Positions 1-8,853 of a DNA stretch of 64,000 nucleotides are shown piece by piece; position 1 is the first letter of the stretch; each line of letters starts with the position of its first letter. This stretch comes from Pseudorhodoplanes sinuspersici (lineage in GTDB: Bacteria > Pseudomonadota > Alphaproteobacteria > Rhizobiales > Xanthobacteraceae). The translations under genes were made by a program, and so were the position numbers. The notes beneath the pieces are model-generated. The model was given only the letters and a program-made list of their open reading frames with translations, was not told the DNA's origin and searched no databases. The stretch spans positions 4,520,501 through 4,584,500 of the forward strand of contig NZ_CP021112.1 in assembly GCF_002119765.1 (NCBI RefSeq), given 5' to 3'.

Positions 1-542
1 CGAGACGGCAGTCCTCCATCGGTCCAGAAACGCAGCTCGGGTTCGGAGACAAAGACCTCCGCATTTGGAAAGGCGCGCTCGCCCGTGGCGTCGAGTAGGC
101 CACCGCAGTGATCAGTATGGAGGTGTGTCAGAAGCACCGCTGAAACGCGGGCGGGGTCAAGACTCGCCAACTGCATTTCCTGCCTCAGCCGTCCGGTTGA
201 CTCACCCCGCAGAGGCCCAACACCGGCGTCGATCAGCACAAGACGATCACCACTCTCGAGCGCGAAGGCGTTTACAGCCGTGGGTATTGGGCCAGGCCTC
301 AAAAAGGCTTTGCGAGCCAGTTCGCCCGCGCGTTCATCCGTCGCGGCCGGGAATAGGGCATGCGGGAGATCGAGATAACCATCGCAAAGTGCTGTGATCA
401 TCGTCTCCCCCACCGGAATACGATAGTGGGCCGGAGCCTGCTGCATCGGCCCGGTGGAGGGCTGCTCCCGCGCCCGTAGACCGGACGCGGAAATTAGTGA
501 AGCGGCTGATCCAGCAGCGATGAAATGACGACGTATGATCAC
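1..542 (-). CDS. MBL-fold metallo-hydrolase, Tat-exported (3' part missing)
   Basis: Zinc-dependent hydrolase of the metallo-beta-lactamase superfamily; the substrate cannot be told. The frame is open from a GTG start at 542 to the window edge (180 codons visible). A GGAGG sits 8 nt before the GTG, which fixes this start. Residues 1-25 look like a twin-arginine signal (R4-R5-H-F-I, then a hydrophobic stretch), so export to the periplasm is expected. The metal motif H-L-H-T-D-H at 140-145 followed by C-G-G is the family hallmark. It is divergent from the LysR gene at 652, a usual regulator-target arrangement. The C-terminal half, with further metal ligands, lies outside the window. Confidence 0.85.
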   Translation of the reverse strand, partial: MIIRRHFIAAGSAASLISASGLRAREQPSTGPMQQAPAHYRIPVGETMITALCDGYLDLPHALFPAATDERAGELARKAFLRPGPIPTAVNAFALESGDRLVLIDAGVGPLRGESTGRLRQEMQLASLDPARVSAVLLTHLHTDHCGGLLDATGERAFPNAEVFVSEPELRFWTDGGLPS

Positions 543-651
543 GTCCTGCCTCCGTCGAACAACTCGTGAATTGTCGGCATCATTGATTCAGGCGTTGATC
601 TCAGCAATTCCAGATATGAAATCCCGGTTTCCGCTTTTGTGAGATGCGCCG
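543..651. promoter_or_regulatory. Divergent promoter region, hydrolase/LysR
   Basis: This 109-base gap separates the divergent hydrolase and LysR genes and must hold both promoters. An interrupted dyad ATCT-N10-AGAT at 598-615 resembles the dyads LysR proteins bind. That function is inferred from position only. Confidence 0.4.
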
Positions 652-1527
652 ATGAGCTGGCCTGATATTCAAGCTTTCTTGGCAGTGGCGCAGGAGGGAC
701 AGCTCTCGCGCGCCGCGGAACGTCTCGGCACCTCCGTGCCCACCCTTCACCGCCGTCTCGCCGCTCTTGAAGCGGCCGTTGGCGCCACCCTTTTCGTGCG
801 GGGGAATGCGGGCCATCGGCTAACGGAAGCTGGCGAGCGTCTCATTGGATCGGCGACCGCGATTGAGACTGCAGTCTCGGCGTTTCATAGGAATGCCGCG
901 TCTATACGCACTGCGCCGGAGGGCAGACTCCGTATCGCTGCTCCTGAGATGATTGTGCGCCACCTTCTTGCACCCCGCGTGGATTCGCTGCGCCGAACTT
1001 CGCCCCGCCTTGTGCCCGAGTTCATCTCAGCTCCTGGCCGCACGCGCCTTGTGGAGCGCGACGCAGATTTGGCGGTGCGCCTAGCGGATCCCGGCGAGCC
1101 ATCACTCATTGCGCGGCGCATTGGCAAGGTTCGTTTCGAGCTTTATGCGCCCGATTCAGTGAGAGCCGTTCATCGTGCCGTCCGTACCGCCGATCATTGG
1201 CTCCCCCTTCCGTGGATCGGCTGGACCAGTGAGTTCGCAAGCCTGCCTATCGCCCGTTGCGTGGCAAACCTTCTTCCTATCGAGAGCCAAGTTGGGGCGG
1301 CAAACGCTTTGCTCCAACAACTCGTTCTGGCACGCACGCTCGGGGCAGCGCTCGTGCTGCCAAGTTTCCTCGCGCAGTATGAACCGGGGTTGCGCCGGGT
1401 TGAAGCCGCGCCGTCGCCTCTGCTGGAGGAGCCGATCTGGCTTGTTGTCAATCAGGAGTTCCGCGGCACGCCGGCTGCCAAGGCGGCAATCGCCTGGATT
1501 AAAGCCAACCTGATCGACTTGCGCTGA
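652..1527 (+). CDS. LysR family transcriptional regulator
   Basis: DNA-binding regulator of 291 residues, the usual LysR length. The N-terminus has the winged helix-turn-helix: residues 1-60 include Q-E-G-Q-L-S-R-A-A-E-R-L-G-T-S and L-H-R-R-L-A-A-L-E. Residues ~88-290 form the periplasmic-binding-protein-like effector domain. It is divergent from the Tat-exported hydrolase at 1-542, its most likely target; LysR proteins often control their divergent neighbour and themselves. The effector is unknown. Nothing in the sequence looks truncated. Confidence 0.92.
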   Translation: MSWPDIQAFLAVAQEGQLSRAAERLGTSVPTLHRRLAALEAAVGATLFVRGNAGHRLTEAGERLIGSATAIETAVSAFHRNAASIRTAPEGRLRIAAPEMIVRHLLAPRVDSLRRTSPRLVPEFISAPGRTRLVERDADLAVRLADPGEPSLIARRIGKVRFELYAPDSVRAVHRAVRTADHWLPLPWIGWTSEFASLPIARCVANLLPIESQVGAANALLQQLVLARTLGAALVLPSFLAQYEPGLRRVEAAPSPLLEEPIWLVVNQEFRGTPAAKAAIAWIKANLIDLR

Positions 1528-1623
1528 GCGGCGCAACCTTCTTCGCGAGTCTGATGGGACGCAAAACCAACGGCCCAACCCGTGAAGCGCGTCGCAGCGC
1601 TCAAGTCTCCAAATCTTGGCAAA

Positions 1624-1650
1624 CAAAAAAAGGCGGCCGCGCGGTCGCCT
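1624..1650 (-). terminator. Rho-independent terminator without an assigned gene
   Basis: On the minus strand an 8-bp stem (AGGCGACC / GGCCGCCT, one G-U pair) with loop GCGC is followed by seven T. On the plus strand only three T follow, so minus is the better reading, though it may also serve the LysR gene. No minus-strand protein gene ends here, and rpmG upstream has its own terminator at 1991-2013. Confidence 0.6.
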
Positions 1651-1990
1651 TTCCGCATTTCGGCCATTTACTACACCCTACTGTCGTAGAAACCATGTTC
1701 CTTTAGGTTGACAGAAGGTTACCCGGCCGGGTGGGGACTTCGGCTTTGATTTCCAAAGTGCAGGGGGATAGCTTTCCAATCGGGACGGGATCGGATTTGA
1801 CCGGTCCGGAAGGGACCCCGGCGCGGCGCCGGTAGCTAAGTCCCAAGGATTTGGTCCAAGTCTTTGAAAACCCTACGGAATGCTCAGGTCCGCCGCATCT
1901 CCTGGGTCCGTGGGGTTCGGCCGGTCCGGGGGCGGTGACGAGTGGCCTCCTCATGACACCGCTTCCGGCCGGCCACCTCTCCACGCAAAC
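1651..1990. other. 340-base stretch without a convincing gene; possible structured RNA
   Basis: No ORF here has convincing codon use. The DNA can fold: GGCCGG and GCGGTG around 1919-1938 pair with CACCGC and CCGGCC around 1957-1972, and CCGGCG-N3-CGCCGG lies near 1819-1833. Together with the orphan terminator at 1624-1650 this leaves room for a minus-strand small RNA. I recognise no known RNA family. Confidence 0.3.
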
Positions 1991-2013
1991 GAAAAAAGCG
2001 CCCGAAAGGGCGC
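1991..2013 (-). terminator. rpmG terminator
   Basis: Minus-strand hairpin GCGCCC-TTTC-GGGCGC followed by six T, 28 bases beyond the rpmG stop codon: a textbook intrinsic terminator. Confidence 0.85.
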
Positions 2014-2040
2014 CCTTTCGCACATGTCCCAGGTGTCAGA

Positions 2041-2208
2041 CTACTTGATCTTGGATTCGCGGAATTCGACGTGCTTCTTCGCGATCGGATCGTATTTCTT
2101 CTTCGACAACTTGTCGGTCATCGTGCGCGAATTCTTCTTTGTAACGTAATAAAAGCCGGTATCCGCACTGGATACGAGCTTGACCTTAATGGTGACGGCT
2201 TTCGCCAT
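2041..2208 (-). CDS. rpmG: 50S ribosomal protein L33
   Basis: Small basic large-subunit ribosomal protein of 55 residues, the normal length. It begins [11 protein letters not shown] and contains [11 protein letters not shown] and [18 protein letters not shown], the L33 signature. It lacks the CxxC zinc pairs, so it is the C-minus form typical of proteobacteria. It lies downstream of the Nudix gene on the same strand, about 175 bases away across a palindromic repeat, and ends before a strong terminator. Too short for many ORF callers but certain by sequence. Confidence 0.96.
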   Translation of the reverse strand: MAKAVTIKVKLVSSADTGFYYVTKKNSRTMTDKLSKKKYDPIAKKHVEFRESKIK

Positions 2209-2274
2209 GGCAGACCTCGATTGACGGGATTTGGCCGGGAAACTAGCGGCAACGCCGCCAAAGTCAAGGAAGCG

Positions 2275-2330
2275 AGAGCGTTTTCGAGCGAAGCGGGCAC
2301 CGGTTCGCGTGAAGAAAACGCGTCAAAACA
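2275..2330. repeat. Palindromic intergenic repeat (copy 1)
   Basis: The segment runs GAGCGTTTTCGAGCGAAG, then CACCGGTTCGCGTGAAG, then AAAACGCGTC. A near-identical element in the opposite orientation lies at 49752-49810. This is a type of small palindromic repeat common between genes in rhizobial genomes. Confidence 0.6.
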
Positions 2331-2383
2331 ATAAGCTATAGCCTTCCGGCTTTGATGCCTATCAGAAGCGGAAGGTTCTAAGG

Positions 2384-3118
2384 TCACGAAATCAGTTTGC
2401 GCAGGAACCGCGTCCGGGGCATTCGGTAATAGGGAACAGGCAGTTCGTGCCCAAATCCGGCCGACACACGGGCCTGCAGCTCCTCGAGGACAACGCCGGT
2501 AATGGTCGGCATATCGAGGGTCCTGGCCTCGGTGAGCGGCATCCAGACCAGTTCCACCAGTTCGGCATCGCCGTGTACGACGTTCTCGACCCGGTGCGCG
2601 ATCGCCGAGGCATCGACGGCAAAAAAGCGAGTGTCGAAGCGCTTGGGACGCCGTGTTGGCGTCACCGCCCGGGCAATGTAATGCAAGGCCGACAGGTCCG
2701 GATAAAACCCGGTGGCGGCAAACTCAGCCCAGGGCCCTGCAGGCGTTTTCGGCGTGTCCGAGCGCTTTGCACCGAACAGGAGGCCCGTTTCCTCAAAGGT
2801 CTCGCGAATCGCAGCCAGCGCCAGCGCACGGGCTTTAGCGGCACTGGGGCGCTGGGTTTCCTGCATCAGGTATTTTTCGGTGAAGGGATTGAGTTCCGCC
2901 GCAACCGGCATCAGTCGGTCATTTGTCTCCATCCGCCCACCGGGAAAGACAAATTTCCCCGGCATGAATTTGTGGCCGTGGTGGCGCTTTCCGAGCAGCA
3001 CTTTTGGGGTGGCTTCGGAGCGGTCGACGATGATCAGCGTGGATGCATCACGCGGACGGACATTGTCGAATGAGCGGTCCCGTTCTGCTTTGGTTAGTCG
3101 GTCCGAAAAGTCGTTCAT
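2384..3118 (-). CDS. NUDIX hydrolase, NUDT19-like
   Basis: Predicted pyrophosphohydrolase of 244 residues acting on a nucleoside-diphosphate-linked substrate. F-P-G-G at 58-61 is separated by about 40 residues from R-E-T-F-E-E-T-G at 105-112. That insertion inside the Nudix box is typical of the NUDT8/NUDT19 branch, whose members often act on CoA derivatives; the substrate here is inferred only. Its start overlaps the DUF983 stop by 4 nt (ATGA), so the two are translationally coupled. It is the fourth gene of a topA-rnr-DUF983-Nudix run. Confidence 0.88.
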   Translation of the reverse strand: MNDFSDRLTKAERDRSFDNVRPRDASTLIIVDRSEATPKVLLGKRHHGHKFMPGKFVFPGGRMETNDRLMPVAAELNPFTEKYLMQETQRPSAAKARALALAAIRETFEETGLLFGAKRSDTPKTPAGPWAEFAATGFYPDLSALHYIARAVTPTRRPKRFDTRFFAVDASAIAHRVENVVHGDAELVELVWMPLTEARTLDMPTITGVVLEELQARVSAGFGHELPVPYYRMPRTRFLRKLIS

Positions 3119-3561
3119 TGCTTGCCGCTGGTCACCACAGGTCGCTGCAGCAGGATGTCATCCGAGGGCGCGTTTTTGTCAAAGCCATGCATGCGTGTTG
3201 CCCATTGCCAGGCAATCACAGCGCCCTTGATCGGATGCATCAGAGCGAAAGCGAGAATGAGCGTCAGCGGAATCCACAAGGCGGCATGCAGCCAATAGGG
3301 CGGCGCATATGCCATCTCGACCGCGAGCACGAGCGGCACGACGATGTGGCCGACAATGACGATGTTGATATAGGCCGGAAAGTCGTCGGCCCGGTGATGA
3401 TGCAATTCCTCGCCGCAGGCTGGACAATTGTCATTCGTCTTGAGAAGGGCGCGGAATATGCGGCCCTGGCCGCAGGCCGGGCAAAGCCCGCGCAGGCCGC
3501 GCTTGAAAGCGGTCCAGCCGTCGCGAGGCGCTTCCGACACATCGACATCTGCCATCATCAT
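3115..3561 (-). CDS. DUF983 family membrane protein
   Basis: Small inner-membrane protein of 148 residues, function unknown. Two C-P-A-C-G zinc-knuckle pairs (about residues 34 and 54) precede two hydrophobic segments: roughly 65-85, with I-N-I-V-I-V-G-H-I-V-V-P-L-V-L, and 95-125. This is the DUF983 layout. It sits between rnr and the Nudix gene with 4-nt overlaps on both sides, an arrangement conserved in alphaproteobacteria. Its role in that operon is not known. Confidence 0.88.
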   Translation of the reverse strand: MMMADVDVSEAPRDGWTAFKRGLRGLCPACGQGRIFRALLKTNDNCPACGEELHHHRADDFPAYINIVIVGHIVVPLVLAVEMAYAPPYWLHAALWIPLTLILAFALMHPIKGAVIAWQWATRMHGFDKNAPSDDILLQRPVVTSGKQ

Positions 3562-5849
3562 CCGCGCCGCTTGCGGGGCGTCCTCTTTTTCTGGCCAGAG
3601 CGTTTTCGTTCGCTGCGCTCCGGCTTGCCGCCGATCTTCCGGCGCTGCGGCTTCTCGATGCGCCCATCCGAAAGGAGTTCGAACCGCAGCGCGCCCGCAA
3701 CAGGAATGGCCTCGACCAGACGCACCGTCACGTGGTCGCCCAGCCGATAAGTCTCACCGGTCGAGCGGCCGATCATCGCGTGCCGGTCCTCGTGGTACTG
3801 GTAATAGTCATCGCCGATCGTCCGGGCGGGAATGAAGCCATCCGCTCCGGTTTCGTCAAGCTTCACGAACAGGCCGGCGCGGGTCACGCCGCCGATCCGG
3901 CCTTCGAAGGTCGCGCCGATCCGATCGGCGAGGTGGTGAGCGATCAGACGATCGACTGTTTCGCGCTCGGCCTTCATCGCCCGGCGTTCGGCCGCGGAAA
4001 TACGGGCGGAAATCTCGTTCAGCGACAAGAGGTCGGCGCTTTCAGGAAGTGCACCATCGCCGAGCTTGAGCGCGCGGATCAGCGCGCGGTGGACGATCAG
4101 GTCCGCATAGCGGCGGATCGGGGATGTGAAATGAGCATAGCGCCTGAGCGCCAGACCGAAATGCCCGTAATTCTCGGCGGAGTATTCGGCCTGCGCCTGG
4201 CTTCGCAACACCACCTCGTTGATCAGGATTTCGGTGTCCTTGCCCTTCACGCGTGCCAGCACATCATTGAATAGCGACGGTCGCAGCACGCTGCCTTTCG
4301 GAAACGACATGTCCATCGTGCGCAGCAATTCGCGCAGCGCTTCGACTTTTTCCAGCGAGGGCTCGTCATGCACGCGATAGACCAATGGCGTACTCGCGCG
4401 CTCCAGCGATTCCGCCGCTGCCACGTTGGCGAGGATCATGAATTCCTCGATCAGCTTATGCGCGTCGAGGCGTTCAGGGATGATCACGCGATCGAGTGTG
4501 CCGTCCGGCTTCAGCAGGATCTTCCGCTCGGGCAGATCGAGATCGAGCGGGCCGCGCTGGTCGCGTGCTCTTTTGACGGTGCGATACGCAGCATAAAGTG
4601 GATCGAGAACCGGCTTCTTGATTGGGCCGGTCAGATCATCGGTTCGGTCATCGAAGGCATCCTGCGCCTGAGTGTAGCTGAGCTTGGCGGCCGATCGCAT
4701 CAGCACACGATGGAATGTGTGTGACTTCTTGCGACCGTCCGATGCGATCACCATACGGACCGCAAGTGCGGCTCGATCGACATTTGGCTTGAGCGAGCAA
4801 AGATCGTTGGAGATGCGCTCGGGCAGCATCGGCACGACGCGGTCCGGGAAATAGACCGAGTTGCCGCGATCCAGCGCCTCGCGATCGAGCGCTGAGCCGG
4901 GCAGAACGTAATGGGCGACATCGGCGATTGCGACAGTGACGATATGGCCGCCGCGATTGTCGGGATGGTCATCCGGCTCCGCAAAGACGGCATCGTCGTG
5001 GTCTTTCGCATCCACCGGGTCGATGGTGACGAGCGGGATTTTGCGCCAGTCCTCGCGGCCCTTGAGATCGGCAGGCTTGGCGGCTTCCGCTTCGGCCAAG
5101 GCTTCGGTTGAGAAGACATTCGGAATGCTGTGCGCGTGGATGGCGATCAGACTGACGGCACGCTCACTCTTCAGCGAGCCCAGCCGCTCCTTGATGCGAC
5201 CGGTCGGCAGGCCGAAGCGGCCTTCCTTGGTGATGTCGGCGGCGACAAGTTCGCCATCCTGCGCATCCATGGTCGCGCTGGGGGCGATCGAAAGTTCGCG
5301 GCCGAGCGATTTCTTGTCGACCGGAACAAGGCGGCCGCCGCCGGTGGGCAGCGCCCGGAAGATGCCGAGAATGCGCTTCTTCGCATGCGTGAGGATCTTG
5401 ATGACGCGGCCTGAATAGCGCGCTTCCTGGTCGGGCTCGCGCAGTTCTTCGAGCCTTAACAACACCCGATCGCCGACGCCGGCGGCTTCGCCGGGTTTCG
5501 GCCGGCGCACCGTTCCGATCCGGATTTTCGGTGCCTCACCGTGCGCTTCTTCGTCCCACTCCGTTGGAATCGCTAGCAAATCGCCGTCGCGATCGCGGCC
5601 GGTCACGTCGGCCAAAGTGACCGAGGGCAGGGTGCCCGGCTTGTGCAGCTTGTGGCGGCGCTTCTCGACCGCGCCCTCATCGGCCAGACTACGCAGAGCA
5701 CGCTTGAGTTCTGCACGATCCGCATTCTTCAGGCCGAACGCGCGTGCAATCTCGCGCGTGCCGGCTTTGCCGGGATTGTCCTTGATGAAGGCGAGCAATT
5801 GCTCCCGGCTTGGAAAGCCAAATGTCTGTTTTGGTTTCGTGCGGGCCAA
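3558..5849 (-). CDS. rnr: Ribonuclease R
   Basis: Processive 3'-5' exoribonuclease degrading structured RNA. The 763 residues contain an N-terminal winged helix (about 10-65), cold-shock domains, the RNB catalytic domain with D-P-V-D-A-K-D-H-D-D-A near 275 and later R-Y-A-H-F-T-S-P-I-R-R-Y-A-D-L, an S1 domain (about 645-725) and a Lys/Arg-rich tail. The start is a TTG at 5849 with AAAGG 5 nt upstream; no nearby in-frame ATG fits better. It follows topA after 39 bases containing a hairpin, and overlaps the DUF983 gene by 4 nt. Confidence 0.96.
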   Translation of the reverse strand: MARTKPKQTFGFPSREQLLAFIKDNPGKAGTREIARAFGLKNADRAELKRALRSLADEGAVEKRRHKLHKPGTLPSVTLADVTGRDRDGDLLAIPTEWDEEAHGEAPKIRIGTVRRPKPGEAAGVGDRVLLRLEELREPDQEARYSGRVIKILTHAKKRILGIFRALPTGGGRLVPVDKKSLGRELSIAPSATMDAQDGELVAADITKEGRFGLPTGRIKERLGSLKSERAVSLIAIHAHSIPNVFSTEALAEAEAAKPADLKGREDWRKIPLVTIDPVDAKDHDDAVFAEPDDHPDNRGGHIVTVAIADVAHYVLPGSALDREALDRGNSVYFPDRVVPMLPERISNDLCSLKPNVDRAALAVRMVIASDGRKKSHTFHRVLMRSAAKLSYTQAQDAFDDRTDDLTGPIKKPVLDPLYAAYRTVKRARDQRGPLDLDLPERKILLKPDGTLDRVIIPERLDAHKLIEEFMILANVAAAESLERASTPLVYRVHDEPSLEKVEALRELLRTMDMSFPKGSVLRPSLFNDVLARVKGKDTEILINEVVLRSQAQAEYSAENYGHFGLALRRYAHFTSPIRRYADLIVHRALIRALKLGDGALPESADLLSLNEISARISAAERRAMKAERETVDRLIAHHLADRIGATFEGRIGGVTRAGLFVKLDETGADGFIPARTIGDDYYQYHEDRHAMIGRSTGETYRLGDHVTVRLVEAIPVAGALRFELLSDGRIEKPQRRKIGGKPERSERKRSGQKKRTPRKRRG

Positions 5850-5865
5850 GATTGCCTTTCAGATC

Positions 5866-5889
5866 AGCCGTGCAGGAGGATGCACGGCT
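5866..5889 (-). other. Hairpin between topA and rnr
   Basis: Perfect 9-bp stem AGCCGTGCA / TGCACGGCT with a 6-base loop, starting on the topA stop codon. No T-run follows, so it is more likely an mRNA processing or stabilising hairpin than a terminator. Confidence 0.5.
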
Positions 5890-8642
5890 TAATTCGCGAC
5901 CTTGCGTTTGGGTTCGGGTTTGGCAACAGGAGGACGCGATACTGACTTCGATTTGGCTGCGCTGCCGCTGGCCTTCGATTTGGTTTTACGGGCCGCCGGT
6001 TTCGGCTTTGCGATCGCCTCACCTTTTTCCGCAGAGGCTGTCTTCGCCGCCTTCTTGGCTTTCGCCGCCGGCCTGTCTGCCATCTCGCCTTTGGCTGCTT
6101 TAGGAGCCGCCTTCTTCTTTTTGCTACCGCCACCAGCCGCAATGCGTGCGTCGATCAGTCCGACCGCTTCCTCAAGCGTGATGTTATCCGGTGTCTTGTC
6201 GGCAGGGAGCGTGGCGTTCACGCCATCATGGCTGACATAGGCACCATAGCGCCCGTTCTTGACGATGATCGGTCCACCTTTGTCCGGATGGTCGCCGAGC
6301 GAGCGGCCAGGATCGGCGCCGAAGCGGCGACTCTTGCCGGGATTGAGCTTCTTGTCGGCAATCAGCGCCACCGCACGATTGAGCCCGATATTCAGGACAT
6401 CGTCGCCCGGCTCAAGATTGGCGTAGGTCTTGCCGAGCTTCACATACGAACCGAACCGGCCAATACCGGCCGTGATCATCTCGCCGCTTTCGGGATCCTT
6501 GCCGACATCGCGTGGCAGCGACAAGAGACCGAGCGCCTTTTCAAGATCGATATCATCTGGCGTCATGCCTTTCGGCAGACCGGCGCGCTTCGGTTTCTCT
6601 TCCTTGCTGCCTTCACCGAGTTGCACATAAGGGCCAAATCGGCCACCACGTACCGAGACGTCAAGGCCTGTCTCCGGATCCTGACCCAGGACACGCGTCG
6701 CGCTGTCTCCGCCATTCGAACTTGGCGCAAGTTGCCGCGTGTAGCGGCACTCTGGATAGCGCGAGCAGCCGACAAAGGCACCGAAGCGGCCGACCTTCAG
6801 CGACAATTGTCCTTCACCGCAATTCGGGCATTGGCGTGGTTCGCCGCCATCCTCGCGTTTCGGGAAAACGTGCGGGCCAAGCAGCTCATTGAGCGCGTCG
6901 AGCACCTGCGTGATGCGCAGGTCCTTGATATCGCCAACAGCGGCAATGAAGTCATCCCAGAAATCACGCAGAAACTTGTGCCATTCCAACTCGTTGGCCG
7001 AAATACGGTCGAGCTGTTCTTCCAGCGACGCGGTGAAGTCGTATTCGACATATTTCTGGAAGAAGCTTTCCAGGAACGCGACGACGAGACGTCCTTTGTC
7101 TTCCGGCACAAGACGTTTCTTGTCGAGGCGCGTGTAACCGCGATCCTTCAGCACTGCGAGGATCGATGCATAAGTCGAAGGGCGGCCGATTCCGAGCTCT
7201 TCCATGCGCTTGACGAGCGAGGCTTCCGTGAAACGCGGCGGCGGTTCGGTGAAATGCTGGGTCGCGCTGATCGATTCTTTCTTTAGCGGCTCGCCCTGCG
7301 ACATCGCCGGCAAACGCTTTCCGTCTTCATCGTCGGTGTCGTCGTCCTGACCTTCCTGGTATAGCGTCAGGAAGCCGTCGAACTTGATCACCTGGCCGGT
7401 CGCGCGCAGTTCGAGCAGACGGCTCGCCACCTTGGCTTCGATATCGACGGTGGTGCGTTCGAGTTCGGCCGATTGCATCTGGCTGGCAACGGCACGGTTC
7501 CAGATCAGTTCGTAAAGTCTGGCCTGGTCTGAATCGAGCGAACCCTTGACGTCGCGCGGCGTGCGGGAAGCCTCGGTGGGACGGATTGCCTCGTGCGCCT
7601 CCTGAGCGTTCTTCGATTTGTTTTGATAGCGGCGCGGTGCATCCGGCACATAATCCTTGCCATAATTTTTGCCGATCATCGAACGGATGCCGGTGATGGC
7701 TTCCGGCGCCATGTCGATGCCGTCGGTACGCATATAAGTAATGAGACCGACAGTCTCACCGCCGATGTCGATACCTTCATATAAACGCTGCGCGATCCGC
7801 ATGGTGTGCGCGGGCGCGAAGCCCAGTTTGCGGCTCGCTTCTTGTTGCAGCGTCGATGTGGTGAAGGGCGGCGGCGGATTGCGCCGTGCCGGCTTGGCCT
7901 CAACAGAGGCAACCTTGAACGCAGCGGTTTCGAGCGCCTTCTTGAAATCCTCGGCTTCCTGACCGGTGCCGATATCGAGGCGCTGGATCTTCTTGCCGTC
8001 TGCACCGACAAGGCGCGCTTCGAAGGTTTCGTTGCGTGGTGTCGCGAGCGTTGCGACGAGCGACCAATATTCTCGCGTGATGAACTTTTCGATCTCAAGT
8101 TCGCGGTCGCAGACAAGGCGCAGCGCCACCGATTGCACACGGCCAGCCGAGCGGGCGCCCGGCAGCTTGCGCCACAGCACCGGCGAGAGCGTGAAGCCGA
8201 CGAGATAGTCGAGGGCGCGGCGCGCGAGATAAGCATCGACCAGGGCATGGTCGATCTTGCGCGGGTTCTTCATCGCCTCGCTGACAGCCTGCTTGGTGAT
8301 GGCGTTGAACACCACCCGCTCGATTTCCTGGTCCTTGAGGGCTTTCTTCTCCTTCAGCACCTCGAGAACATGCCAGGAGATGGCTTCGCCTTCGCGATCC
8401 GGATCGGTGGCAAGGATCAGTTTGTCGGCGGATTTGACGGCTCGGGCGATATCGTTGATGCGCTTCTGGGCGCGTTCGTCGACTTCCCAGATCATCCTGA
8501 AATTGGCATCGGGGTCCACCGAGCCATCCTTGGCTGGAAGATCCCGAATATGGCCGAACGAAGCCAGAACCTCGTAGCCCGGGCCGAGGTATTTATTGAT
8601 GGTCTTGGCCTTGGCTGGGGACTCGACGACAACGATATTCAT
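5889..8642 (-). CDS. topA: DNA topoisomerase I
   Basis: Type IA topoisomerase relaxing negative supercoils. The 917 residues start with the Toprim domain (V-V-E-S-P-A-K-A-K-T-I near 5, D-P-D-R-E-G-E-A near 118). The catalytic tyrosine lies in L-I-T-Y-M-R-T-D near 320. A C4 zinc finger (C-P-N-C-G ... C-S-R-Y-P-E-C) follows near 600, then three R-F/Y-G-x-Y-V repeats and a long Lys/Ala-rich tail of about 90 residues. The basic tail is common in rhizobial TopA and probably aids DNA binding. The rnr-DUF983-Nudix run follows on the same strand. Confidence 0.97.
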   Translation of the reverse strand: MNIVVVESPAKAKTINKYLGPGYEVLASFGHIRDLPAKDGSVDPDANFRMIWEVDERAQKRINDIARAVKSADKLILATDPDREGEAISWHVLEVLKEKKALKDQEIERVVFNAITKQAVSEAMKNPRKIDHALVDAYLARRALDYLVGFTLSPVLWRKLPGARSAGRVQSVALRLVCDRELEIEKFITREYWSLVATLATPRNETFEARLVGADGKKIQRLDIGTGQEAEDFKKALETAAFKVASVEAKPARRNPPPPFTTSTLQQEASRKLGFAPAHTMRIAQRLYEGIDIGGETVGLITYMRTDGIDMAPEAITGIRSMIGKNYGKDYVPDAPRRYQNKSKNAQEAHEAIRPTEASRTPRDVKGSLDSDQARLYELIWNRAVASQMQSAELERTTVDIEAKVASRLLELRATGQVIKFDGFLTLYQEGQDDDTDDEDGKRLPAMSQGEPLKKESISATQHFTEPPPRFTEASLVKRMEELGIGRPSTYASILAVLKDRGYTRLDKKRLVPEDKGRLVVAFLESFFQKYVEYDFTASLEEQLDRISANELEWHKFLRDFWDDFIAAVGDIKDLRITQVLDALNELLGPHVFPKREDGGEPRQCPNCGEGQLSLKVGRFGAFVGCSRYPECRYTRQLAPSSNGGDSATRVLGQDPETGLDVSVRGGRFGPYVQLGEGSKEEKPKRAGLPKGMTPDDIDLEKALGLLSLPRDVGKDPESGEMITAGIGRFGSYVKLGKTYANLEPGDDVLNIGLNRAVALIADKKLNPGKSRRFGADPGRSLGDHPDKGGPIIVKNGRYGAYVSHDGVNATLPADKTPDNITLEEAVGLIDARIAAGGGSKKKKAAPKAAKGEMADRPAAKAKKAAKTASAEKGEAIAKPKPAARKTKSKASGSAAKSKSVSRPPVAKPEPKRKVAN

Positions 8643-8767
8643 GAATTTCCAATGGCTTAAGTCTGATTTTCAGACTACGCGAGCGATTCCGCCGCTTAAG
8701 TGGGGCCGGACCATGGGTAAATCGACCCCCTCTGTCAAATGACGGCTCTGCGAAACGCGCCATTGAA

Positions 8768-8828
8768 AGGTTGCAAGTCTGACAGTTGTTGCAACCTAAG
8801 ATAGTTAATATATTATGATGCAACCTAA
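8768..8828 (+). promoter_or_regulatory. Three-copy TGCAACCT operator with an AT-rich promoter
   Basis: AGGTTGCA at 8768-8775 is the exact reverse complement of TGCAACCT at 8790-8797. TGCAACCTAA occurs at 8790-8799 and again at 8819-8828. Between the direct copies lies the AT-rich run TTAATATATTATGAT, a plausible -10 region. It precedes the small gene at 8854. The binding protein is unknown. Confidence 0.5.
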
Positions 8829-8853
8829 ATCGAATCGTATGAGGCGCTTTTAA

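Noticed and set aside
1801-1830. GGTCCGGAAGGGACC as an SRP RNA core
   Set aside because: It resembles the conserved SRP RNA tip only superficially; the required GGAAGCAGC context and arms are absent.
1703-2023. 106-codon minus-strand ORF downstream of rpmG
   Set aside because: It crosses the rpmG terminator and has no protein-like pattern or ribosome site.
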